Source of the DNA: Zygophlyctis sp. KS116
Lineage: Eukaryota; Chytridiomycota
Length of the DNA stretch: 64,000 nucleotides
Direction: 5' to 3'
Assembly: GCA_054661495.1 (NCBI GenBank)
Contig: BAAFSQ010000009.1
Location: forward strand, 1 to 64,000
Below, piece after piece: positions 46,475-58,100 of this stretch. Position 1 is the stretch's first letter; each line of letters opens with the position of its first letter. The position numbers and the translations under genes are program-made. The notes under the pieces were generated by a model. That model was not told the DNA's origin and did no database searches. It worked only from the letters and a program-made list of their open reading frames with translations.

Positions 46475-49400
46475 ATGGATGAGCCATTTGAGGCAATAAT
46501 GAATTCTATATTAGCATACTCAAACTCAAATACTATAAATATTGAATTTAAAGAGTCTAATCCATTCTCATACTCCACAATAACCGCTCCATTGCCACTA
46601 AATATCAGTAATTTAGTTAATGAAGCGTCTCAGTTATGTCATATTCCTCTGGAATCATGTAATATTAGGAAAAAACTAAAGTTATTCACTCTTACAAAGG
46701 ATATTCACAGTTATGAACAAAGGACTTTATATAACTTGATGCTGTATTACGATACTCTACAAACTCAAGACTCAATATTTGTGTCTCCAGATAAAAGGGA
46801 TGAGTATAAAACTGAACAAATGTTGAATTTAAAAGAAGTCATAAGAATGGAAGAAGGAGAAAAGATTCAGTATTTTCTCAATATTTCGATCATAGAAGCA
46901 AAAGGATTAAAGTCAAAGGCTAAAAAAGGATTGCCAAATAATACCTTTGTTAGGCTTTATTATGATGGAATTGTATATACAAGTTTATTATTTAATAATT
47001 CTCTTGATCCAAGGTATAATCTTGATGTATCTCTGCCTGTAAGAGATATTAACAAGGCCATACATGTCTCTGTTTGGTTAGATAAGGAATCGAATCCTGA
47101 AGAAAATGGTGCATTCTTGGGAAGTTGTATTATCGGACATGATGACAGTTATAGTTGGGTAACACTAGGAAAGAGAAGTGGGCGTTCTCATGTTTCCGGA
47201 AAGATTCTTGTGTCAGTTAAAAATATAAAGCCATTTAAAGATGTATTGGTATCTTACCCAATTCTAAAATTCATTCCAGCAAAGGCTGAAATTCTCTATG
47301 AACAAGTTGCAAGATCAATGTTATCAAAGAATTATGATCAATTACAAAAAGGAATAGAAATAGATCACTCAAGGCTTATTTCTTTACTAGAGAAAACATG
47401 GAGAATATCAAATGATTTAAGAGTTGGAATATTATTTGATGAAGCTATAGAAATGTTTGCTAGAGGAAAACTGTCTGCTGTGTTTTATAAAAATACTATA
47501 CATGATGACGTAATACGACAGTATAAAAGTAATCGATATATCTCTGGAAATGTGAGGAATGTCGCCAATAACCTGATAAGATTTAGAAAAGTATGCGAAG
47601 TTAGAGTCAAGGGATTCTTCAATAGTATTGATGATATAAAAACACCAGATCAACTTAAGGTGCTTCCTGAATTAATGTCTTCGATTGATCTAGTATTGGA
47701 AAAAGAAGTAGAATCTTCTTCTGCATTTGCTGCAAAGATTGAAAGTCTTTTAGAGAAATCGGTTCATTCAAGATATAAGGATTTACTTGATAAAGCTGAC
47801 TTTAAAGAACCAATTACTTTTGACAGATTAATGAAACTATTAGACGTGCTGGTAGATGAACTAAAAGACTTAAAGATAAATTATAATTTTATCCTATTGG
47901 ATACTATCAATGTCTCTTATCTCTGTTGTCATTTGTATCTTCGGCAATTAGTACAAATATTGGAAGATTTCCCAAATATTTTTCAATCAGGCAGAATTAC
48001 AATGGCAGAAGGTTTTGAAATATACACAAAATCATTAAAGTTTGGCGATCTTTGTTTATCTGTGGATGCTGGATTTAAATCATTTTTGGATTTCTCGTAC
48101 TGGTTTACGCCTTTAATTCATGAATGGTTTAAAGCGTCTGAAAATAAAATGGTGGAATGGACTAAAAATGCAATTAATCTGGACAAATTTCAGCAGAATA
48201 CTCCCTTTGAGCCTTCAACATCGCTATCAGATGTGCTTACATTTCTTCAACAGCAAATAGATTTTATTTTCTCCTTGGAATGGAGAGACAAGGCAGCTAA
48301 AACTCTAATGACTGAAAAATTATACCAGAATATAGCTGCTGTATTTATTAAATATGCACAGATATTGTCTGAAATGGTTGTTACTGATTTCAAATCATTT
48401 TCTCCAACTGCGTTTAATGTAATGAAGAAGCCAAATGCCAAAAAGAGAATTAAATTTAAAATCAAACTTAAGAATGGGAAAAAACCATTGCTCAATCCTG
48501 GAGAATTAAGATTAATGCCAGAAGTACGTATTTTTAACTTTAAATTGTAGATGTTGGTTAAAATTGTAAATATAAGCAATCTTTGCCGTGTATTTAAATC
48601 TTTAAAACCAGGAAACTTTGAATTGTTTCAATTTGATATTCCTGATGGTTCAGAAGAAGATTTATTTGGTCAAACTGATCGATGTATGTTTGAGCTAAAT
48701 GTTTTGAATGCTTTGGAGGTTCAAATTTCTCGACCTTATAATACAACGGTGTCTATCAGAATTACCGACAGTAATGGAACATTTATAGGACAGACATCAA
48801 AAAAAATACAGAATATCATCATCAAATGGAATGAAACCTTTTATGGCTTTGTGATAAGTCCTGATAAGAAGATTAGATTATTCTTTGAAGTAATCCAAAC
48901 TGTTCCCGACACTTCAAAAGAATATTTCTTTGCAAGAGGAAAAGTAGAATTAGATTTTGCTAGTAAAGAATCAAATATAGTCAAACTTGGACCTTTTGGA
49001 AAAATAGAGTTTGGAATTTCAGTCATCAGGTCCTTTAACCAAGAATTCAGTGAATGTTTAATATCACAAAATGCTAATTACAATATTGACAAAATGAAAG
49101 ACTTGATTGCAGAACAGATATGTCATGATTTCAAGGAAAAATTCAAGAAATCTATTTTATATAAACAAAGTCCACTTAGGACCATGTTATCAAATGTCAA
49201 TAGTATATTACAGAAAAACGAATCTTTGGAAGAAGCAACTGATGATAATCTATCATTCTTTCTAGAATTCTTTAATACTAATTTTGATGTATTAACAGAT
49301 ATCATGGAAGAAAAACTTGCCTTTAAAGTCATTCAAGCAGTTTGGGATAAAATGATTAAAGATCTAGAATCTTTACTTGTGCCTAATCTACATTCAGACA

Positions 49401-49782
49401 ATGTAGATAAAGCCTTGGATGAAAAACAAGTTTTAGCCATACAGAATAGCTTTAATGTAAGAATTTATTTATAATATTTTAGAATTTTGCAACTTTCTTT
49501 CACGGAGAAGGATCTGGACTACCATCTACTTCTTTAAAAACTCCAAGAGCAATACAACTTAAACTCATAATTGACAACTACAATAAAAGTAAATCAGAAC
49601 TTAATCAGAAATACGTAACTTTAAATCAAGAATCGGATGTATTTAATGAAAAAGAAGGCGTCTTACCTACAGACTGGATTCTTAAATTATTAAAATTAAA
49701 AGGACATTTAGACATGGTAGAAAAAGGACTTAAAGCTCGATCAAATCGATTTATTCTCAAAACCTTATCAGACTCTTGTTAA
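46475..49782 (+). CDS. Munc13/Ync13-like MUN-domain protein with two C2 domains
   Basis: The protein is about 1,080 residues. After an N-terminal helical region comes a C2 domain (about residues 130-245: IIEAKGLKSKAKKGLPNNTF, SLDPRYN, VSVWLDKESNP). Next is a long helical MUN/MHD1 region (VAFR-less; FGDLCLSVDAGFKSFLDFSY). A second C2 domain follows after a 30-nt intron at 48.5 kb (MFELNVLNALEVQISRPYNT). Then come an MHD2-like region (FLEFFNTNFDVLTDIMEEKL, VIQAVWDKMIKDLESLLVP) and a last exon with NFATFFHGEGSGLP, typical of fungal MUN proteins. These proteins prime or tether secretory vesicles. It shares a 23-bp divergent gap with the Sec2 gene and overlaps the p24 gene tail-to-tail by 4 bp. 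Confidence 0.8.
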
Positions 49783-50483
49783 ATTCTAGACATTGATCCA
49801 GGCCTTGAAAAGAAAGTTCTAATCAAAAACACTTGAGCTGCCGAGATCCCAATCATTAAAGAAGACTCTAAAAACGTAAACCACCGAATTCTAGATTGTG
49901 TCGATTTCACTATAATATTTTTAGAAACTTTAAAAATCATACCAGTAGAAATATTTCTACTTTCACGAGTTTTAATATACATCATCTGTTTATGTAAAGC
50001 ATCCATTTTTGCATTTAATGAAAGCGTTAGACTATCAAGATTAGAGACTGTTTGTTTAAGATCTTGCTTTGCAGCATGATCCGTAGACCCAGCAGGCGGT
50101 TTAACAGCTTCAGATCCGGCTAAACCATTTTGAGTAATTGTATCAGACTCTGCCGTCACATCGATATAAATCATCTTTTCAGCAGAGTCATGATTAATAA
50201 AACAAAATGAATATTCTCCTGGAGATGTTGCAGAAAAAACATAATCTCCAGTTGAATCCTTGTCAGCCTCTAAAACAACTTCATCTTTTGGACTGTGCAC
50301 TTGAGTACTTATTTCATAATTTCCAGAGGCGCCAGCAGATTGCACAGAATAATAGAATGCAAGCTTCTCACCTCGATACTTGGCTTGCGCATACACACAA
50401 ATCTCATTATAACCTGTTATTTTTAAAGAGACACCTTCACAAGACACAAGTGCAAATAGAAATGTAAAAAGAAGAACAAACAT
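49779..50483 (-). CDS. p24/TMED-family COPII/COPI cargo receptor
   Basis: The signal peptide (MFVLLFTFLFALVSCEGVS) is followed by a GOLD domain with KITGYNEICVYAQAKYRGEK, TGDYVFSATSPGEYSFCFIN and the two Cys of the family. A coiled neck follows (SNLDSLTLSLNAKMDALHKQ), and after a 33-nt intron VKSTQSRIRWFTFLE and a single transmembrane span. The tail is RTFFSRPGSMSRI; the double Phe is the usual COPII exit signal, but the dilysine of some p24s is not seen. p24 proteins cycle between ER and Golgi and sort GPI-anchored cargo, which suits the GPI-type tyrosinases and chitin deacetylase here. Its stop overlaps the Munc13-like stop; SWI3 ends just 13 bp upstream of its start codon. Confidence 0.92.
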   Translation of the reverse strand: MFVLLFTFLFALVSCEGVSLKITGYNEICVYAQAKYRGEKLAFYYSVQSAGASGNYEISTQVHSPKDEVVLEADKDSTGDYVFSATSPGEYSFCFINHDSAEKMIYIDVTAESDTITQNGLAGSEAVKPPAGSTDHAAKQDLKQTVSNLDSLTLSLNAKMDALHKQMMYIKTRESRNISTGMIFKVSKNIIVKSTQSRIRWFTFLESSLMIGISAAQVFLIRTFFSRPGSMSRI

Positions 50484-50496
50484 TTTTTAACCTTTT

Positions 50497-52030
50497 TTAA
50501 ATTCGCGTCAGAGATTCCAAAGTTTCAAACTTTTCAGCCTTCAAGTCTTCATCAATCAAATCTCCATTCAAATCCACATATTCATTCATTCCATTACCCA
50601 TTTGAACAGGTGATTCAGTCAAGACAGTCTTTCTGAAAGCTAAACGATCCAAATATAACTGTTGTCTTTCACGAGCCAATGACTGTTTTTCCAATTCCAA
50701 AAGTGACTCCAACTCTTCAAAATGAGATAATTTAATCTTCATCTTTTTTAATTCAAGCTCAACTAAAGTACTGGTAAGTTTTGAGAGTTCCTTGTCTTGA
50801 TTTTCTGCTAAAACATGGGCTTTTGCTGCTGCAGATCCTAGAGCAGTACCACCAGCCTTTTCCAAAATATTAGAATTTTCAGTTTTTCCCTTTTCTAATT
50901 GAGATATAGCTGCTTTTGCGGCTTCAGAAGCAACTTTTGGAGGTACTACTGTAGCTAAAAAGGCAGTCAAGGTTAAAATAGGATTATCAGAAGGTGAAAA
51001 AGGTATTCTGTGATATTGAAGAGGTCCTAAATCAGATACAGTTCCATCAACAGATTCATTTCCAGGTTTACGTAAATAAGGATCTTCAATTGGCAACTGT
51101 AAAAATTTGAGAATGCATTCATCTCTAGTCTTGGTTCCTACATGATCTGAAACTTTATTCCAATCTTCTTCATACAATTCAATCCCTTCCAAGAGTAATA
51201 ATGTTTCAGAATCAGACCATCCTTCTCCTTCATTACTTCCATTTCCTGATTCTAACCTTGTAAAATCTCCAGAAAATAATGTTGATGGGAATCTTCCATC
51301 CAAATAACACATGTGACATAAATCAATAGAAGCATATTTTGAACAATGATAACGAGATTTTGTACAATCTACACCACATGTAGTACAATTCCATTTCTTT
51401 ATATTAGAGTCTGGAGCTGATTCTTCAACTTCTTGCTTGACTTTTTTCTCTTCTTCATAGACTGATTTAGAGAGACTTAAATTAGAAGGTAAAGGCTCAA
51501 CATTATTAACTTTACTTTTTGTAGCCATTCCATTAGATTTTATCATTGGAGCACTAGGTGCTAAAGGCTGAATACCTCTAGGAGTATCAACAGAAACTCT
51601 AAAATGTCCTGTAAATGGAGGACCCATACTAGAAGGTCTAGATTCAGCATCAACCTTTTTTTTAAATTTTTTCTAAAATTACCTGATAGTTTATTAGACC
51701 CCATTGTTCCAAAAACGCATGAACTCTAATGATTGCACATACATCTCCTGCTAAATTCCTTCGAGATGCCGTCACAGTAAGATATTCCGATGGGTTTAGT
51801 CTGTAAGTATTCATCATAAAGTCCCGATAGTCCTTGTAGACTTGTGGGGTTTTAGATCGATTCTTGTTATTAAAGAATTCTGGCAGTGCTTTCTCTTCAA
51901 TCTCATGGATTTTATGGAAATTAAACCAGGCAGCGTACGAAGGAATAATGATTTCTGCGGTTTGGGTGGATAGATTGGAGTCTGAGACTGTTACTTGGAA
52001 TCCTGGATCAAAATTAGAGTTCAAATCCAT
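50497..52030 (-). CDS. SWI3/RSC8 (SMARCC)-like chromatin remodelling subunit
   Basis: The domains run SWIRM, ZZ-type finger, SANT, then C-terminal coil. [62 protein letters not shown], with a 28-nt intron after NYQ. The finger is [76 protein letters not shown]. The coil with [20 protein letters not shown] completes the SWI3/RSC8/SMARCC plan. The subunit scaffolds the SWI/SNF and RSC complexes. The stop lies 13 bp before the p24 start codon on the same strand. Confidence 0.93.
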
Positions 52031-52128
52031 TTTTTTACAACTTTTGACGCAACCCTCAGACTTGATCTCAACAATATTCCTCTCAATATGTAAATTATTT
52101 TAAATAAAACATCCAAATACATCTTTTT

Positions 52129-55100
52129 TTATTCTCTAAGCTTTACCTTTTTTTCTATAGGTACTAGACTGGCGAGCGTATTAGGCTTCTTGACAGAGTC
52201 TGGAAATAGTTTTGGTGGCTTTTCCAATGACATGGACATTCTCTTTGAGTACCATTTGCGTCCCTGAGATGATAATACGGCTGGTATGGCTGGAGGACGG
52301 ATGAGCCATGGGCCAAGATCTGGTTGTAAAACAGACGGCTTTCTATTAATAATTTAAAAAATACCTCTTTAAATGGGATTCTAGAATAATTATCAAGTGA
52401 AGACTGGGAAAGGCGAACTACAGGACAGACAACTTTCCATAAATCTTCTTCTCCTAAATATCTGTTTTCTTCAATCATGTTTAATTTGATTTTAGGAAAT
52501 ACAGATGTGTCAGATCTAGCAAATGCTTTAACTGATTCAGAAGTCATGACTGGAAGAACTGTACTGTCCACAACCAATTCATAGCAAATGGGTTTAGAAT
52601 GGCCAGGTAAGCTTAATAATAACTTGGCTTCATCTTCGCCTTCATCTCCTCCCTATAGATTTAAAATAGTCAAGTATTACTTCAACAATGACTTCAATTT
52701 TTGCTGATGAATGAGGTTCGATTATTAATTTTGTAGTGGAGAATTTTAAAGACATTCGCTTGTTTTTCCCAAAGAAACATCCTTCTTTTATCTCTGCTCC
52801 GTTAAAATCTGTAATCATAGTCTCAATAACAGTATCTCCAGTGTTTTGGATTTCAAAAGTCTTTGTAACCGATGTTCCGGTTGTGATTTTAGCATAGTCC
52901 ATACTAATTCTGTTGGCAGATATAGTGACACCGGCATTTGTATTTGTTTTTGTTTGGGGTTGAGTCGAACCAGAATTTGGACTTTGTTGTTTGAACTCTT
53001 CATTCATGACTGGTGTTTCAGCATCTAGCGAACAATCATTAATTTGAATACCAAATTCGCCACCAATTCCCTGCATTTTTATACTGTACAAAACTTCAAA
53101 CTCTTTGGCGGAAGAATATGTTTCATCTCGATAAACATCTTCCAAGACCTCTTCTAGACTTTCTTCTTCTTCTATATATGAAAAAGTAAGTAACCCCAAA
53201 AATTCTCCTTTATTTGCAGGATTGAATGTTATCTTTATAGTTCTTGAGCAATTTGGATTTAACAAAAATTCCCTACAAATTTAGCCGTTAAACAATATTT
53301 ACAAAGGCTGCACTAAAAACACTGGATTGTCAGATCTCGCCCTAACGATAAATGGCACACTTGTTGGATTAGAGACGCTGATCTCTTTAAATTCCGGACT
53401 AGATACGCCAACTACTCCAAAAAACGCTTCAGACTCTTCGCATCCTAATTTGGGAGAAACGCAGTCTCCAATCAGATCAATAATAAAGTTTCCTTGGTCA
53501 GATTCTAAGTAAGCCTTTGCAAGATATTCTACCGAAAACTGCGGAGAAAACATTATTGACAATTCTCTACTCTTTTTTGGCATCAAAATACCCTAATTAG
53601 TATTAGATATATCAATAATACACAGTGTTCCCCAATGATATTGAAAATTTCTTTATATTCTTCGCTAACGAATATCTTCCAATTAAGCGTTCGACGAGAT
53701 GGATTTTTTAAATTAAATTTATGATTTCGAGACTTATATGACAATAGCGAGCCAAAATCTATCGATCGGATAACTTCCAAAGGAGGACTCACCTGATAAA
53801 GTAAACCATAAAAATATTACATCAATCAAAGCCCCTTTCATAGGCAGCACAATAGGACTCATAGAATCCAAATGAGTAGTCAGCGTTATTTTACCTGTGT
53901 ATAACTGGCTACTAGGAGCTATTTCATCATCTTTGAACTCCCTGCTAAGCAGTGTAACTGAAATCGTTTCAAACATTTTAGGACCGATAGTTTTTGAGGA
54001 AGAAATTACTGAGAATTGCTTGAAATTAGATAACTAGTAAATTACATCGCCCTCTGTTTCAGGCCAAAATGCGATTTCAAACACATTAGGATTATAAATA
54101 ACCGTGTCTAAACTTCCTCCGGATCCATACGGCTTAAAATTAAATTTAGATAGGTTACCAGTGACCCAAAATTTAGTTCAGCAATGAGGTTATTTTGGAG
54201 CGCAGATTTATGGTCATATTGTCCATCTGCAAGGAAGACTATACTTTGAACTGAAAATGAAACATTTATCGGAATGACGTATGAAGCTCCATCTGTTACA
54301 GAAATTTTAAGAAACGCTTGTGGAGGCTCCATTTTCGACATCATTGACAGATAGTCAGAGTCCAATAGACCATTTTTATCTGTTTTAACTTCTAGAAACG
54401 CTTTAATCCAAAGACTCGCAGAAGCCCTATTATTTTATTTAACAATCAACCTACGAATCTTGTGAAGTAGACAGACTAAAAATGGCGGGCTCGACAGATA
54501 CAAATTCAGACAGACAAGCATTTGCGCTCGATATAGGATTGGTTGAGTAAACATAGCAATTTCCTACGATATCGAATTTGCAACCATTCCATATTGTCAA
54601 CTATTTCAGAATAAGACATAATGTAGATTACGTTTAATTCACAAAGACTACAGAAATCCAATTTACCTAAGTCTAATTCCTTTGGCAAGGTATTTCCATT
54701 CAACTTGTATTCTACACCTTGTCCGCTTAGTCGGAGAACTCTTTTGGCAATCTGTGTGGTAAAAGTTATATCTGAATCATAAAACGTAACTTCCTTTGGG
54801 GTAAATATTAAAATAACTTCAACAGATTCATTTGGATTAATGCTTCCAGTCATAAGTGAATTGTCTTTAAATGAAATCTGATCATTATATTGCCAAATGT
54901 CAGACACAGAATACTCAACTGTTGCGTTTCCCTGAGAATCATCCCACAAAAACATACCTCATTTTTCAAAATAATCTCAGCTTTCACCGAAGAATTGATA
55001 CTACATCTTCCAAAACTCACTATTTCTGGTTGAAAAGTCAATTTAGGGACCCCATTGGCTCCTTGAAGCTTAAATTCTCCCACATTGATCCATTCATCTT

Positions 55101-58100
55101 CCTTTGATTGCTATCAATATTAAAAAAAATATTTACTACTTTCTTTTCCACGGTTACAATGTACTCCACCAAATCACATACTTCTCCTTCAGGCGCAGCA
55201 AATCTGAAAGTAAGCGTGTCTTCATGACCTGGATTGAGCCGTCCTTCTTAACATTTTAAACATATAATATAAATACCTGCAGCACTGACTAAGGACCAAC
55301 TATCATGGATTTTACCATCGGCTGACGGAATACTTTGTAAAATTATTCGCCAATCCACAATATAGTTTCCAAAATTTTTAATCGAACGACTGACATCTAC
55401 ACTAGTACCCATCAAAATTCTCCCTACAGATATATCACTCTCAATATCTAAAGCAATTTCATCTTTGAAAGTTTGGAAGCTAAAGGGAAATTCTTGCATA
55501 ATTGGTTTGGTAAGGTGTGTAGAAATCTGGAAACAGCCTTCATAAATGGCAACTTCTTCTGGGATCATCGCCAAACATATTTCAAGAACTTCTCCTGGCT
55601 TCAGCTGCTTCTTAGAGGACCAATTTGGATTAAATGACAATTCATAATACTTCACCTTGGTATTTCCTGCTAAAAATTTATAAGAAATTGGAATATCAAG
55701 AGTCCCATCATTGGTTATCAATATTTTTCGCTCTTCTCTGGTGTAATATTTCATGTTTATAAATGAAAGATCGCCATCCAATTTCCAACTACAAGTACCA
55801 GCCTTGAACTTGAAAGGAAGTGGGAGAGGACTTCCATTTTCTTGTGTGACTTGTATGATATCTTTAACATTTTCAACCTGAAAAGGCTCAAAAATGATTC
55901 TGACCTCTTTAGAAGATTCATTCTTTATAGGTAAAAGTCCAGAGTGATTCCTTTCAAACTCAAACTTGAAATATTTAGGAAACACTAACCCGGCGAATCC
56001 TTCAATATTTCCTACATTTTCGATAATAAGAGTTTTCTCATAAATGTTTCCGATTACACATGTCCCCCAATCTAAGCCCTTAAATATCTCGTCTAAAGTT
56101 GAAGTGAATTTGAACTCAAATTTAGAACCGCCCCCCAATCCACGTAGAGAAATGTTTATCGGATCCTTAAGCCATAAAATCTTTAAGAATGATTTGAATT
56201 CCCCTTCTTTTGCTGGATGGAAAACTACATTAATAATTTTTTTCTCGCCTGTATCTAGAAGCCCCTCTTCAATACTCGCACTAAATACTTGCACAGCTGG
56301 AGTGAGTCCATCAGATACAGCCTCATTTGAGAATTCCAGCTTCCAAGTATCTTTATAAGTCCCGACATTTGAAATTGTCAAGGAAATCTTAGACTCAGTA
56401 TGCCTATTAACTAGACCAAAATCTATAGTTTTGATGTCTGATTCGAGATTCGGAGATCCTGCACGGCATTTTACAATAAAACTACGAACCAGGTCTTCAT
56501 CAGACATAACATTAAACTTTTGCCGATAAATTCCACATTCATAAGATAAAAATGTAGATTTCAGACTGATTGTAGTTCCTGGACATACATCCCCATAACT
56601 GGGTTGAATCGTGAAAGGATTTTCCAAGGTTTCATTCGATACGTTAGATACGTTAGAATTCTCTCTTGGTCTTACAACGTCGGAAATGTCAGCAACAACT
56701 ACAAACGGAAAAGCCATATTACCATCATTGGAGATATCAAACAGACAAATAGGTTCACTGCTAGTACCACTTCTAATGAGACCAAAATCATATATCTCTT
56801 CACATATAGCTGCTGGAAGAGAGCTTTCAAGGGGTTTCGCCAAATCGATGAGATCCGCAGATTTTTCCAATTTTCGAAGAGTTTGGCCCAAAAAATCCTT
56901 ATTTCGGACCCATTTTCCATCCGTTATTTTTTCCTTTACTGTTTTCACAACTTTAAAAGTTTCTTTGATTATTTCCAGGGAAATATTGTTCATGTCCAAA
57001 CCATTAAGTTGATCAAGAATAGCTTTTGTTTCGGAATCTGATGCAGCATTTTTGGTTGATTCTACTTTGGAGTATATATTTTCCAGGGATTTTTTCATTG
57101 TATCAGCTGTGTCAGTTAATTGAACCATAAGTGCAGTAAAACCGGGTTCACGAGATAATACAGGATCATCTACTTCTTTAGTAACATCCAGATCTTGCTG
57201 GGTTACTATTTTTGAAACACTTCCTGGAGTCCCAGAGCGGTATCGACGCTGTGAATTTGCGCTCGTCAACTGGCTTCTGGGAGAAGCCGGAGTAGTAGGA
57301 ATCAATCCCCCATTATCATCAAGCTGTTTGAGCTGGAGCTCGAAGTCCTTCTCCAATTTTTCGAGATCAGCCACGAATGACAGAGCTAATGACGCATGTA
57401 CGTCATGTGCCTTTAACTCAGTTCTTGAATGCCTCAAATTTGACCCATCAAATATTTGACTGTGTGAGAGGGATTTCGGTGGTTGAGATTGTCGTCTAGC
57501 AGACTGAACAGATACCGGCCGGGAAGAAGAATTTGACCCTGATATACTTTTGGAAAAAGGACTCTGAGTATCATCCTCCATTTCTGCAACATGTAGTCCT
57601 GTAATGTTAAAGGCATTTAAATTTTACCGGCTATAAGATCCTTGAGATTTTCTATATGTGCAAAGAGGATTTCCTGTTTGGCCCTTCCCATACTTTCGCG
57701 ATTATTAGATGCTATGGATTTAGCTGTAGAACCAGGCTGGTTTGAGATCTTTGCAATTCCTTTGCCACCTATTCCCGTCGCCACACCTGAATATGATTCG
57801 CCATCTTTTGTGCTGATATTGAAATTCAGCTCATAAGATCCAAGATAAAGTCTTGGCTTGATGAACAGTTTAGCAACTAACATTTCTCCGGGTGCAATAC
57901 TTCCACAGCTAGGTTCAAAATAAAAAATATCAAAATCCATAGATGCTAATGGAACTTTATCTTGAAATTGGTCGAGTATAGTAAATTGAAAATCAATTGT
58001 CCGAAATCCGGTATTAGATAGAGTGATCGGGCTAAATCGTGGCTTTCCAATGCATGATATTCCAAAATCAATATGTAGATGACCTGGTGGTATTTTCAAA

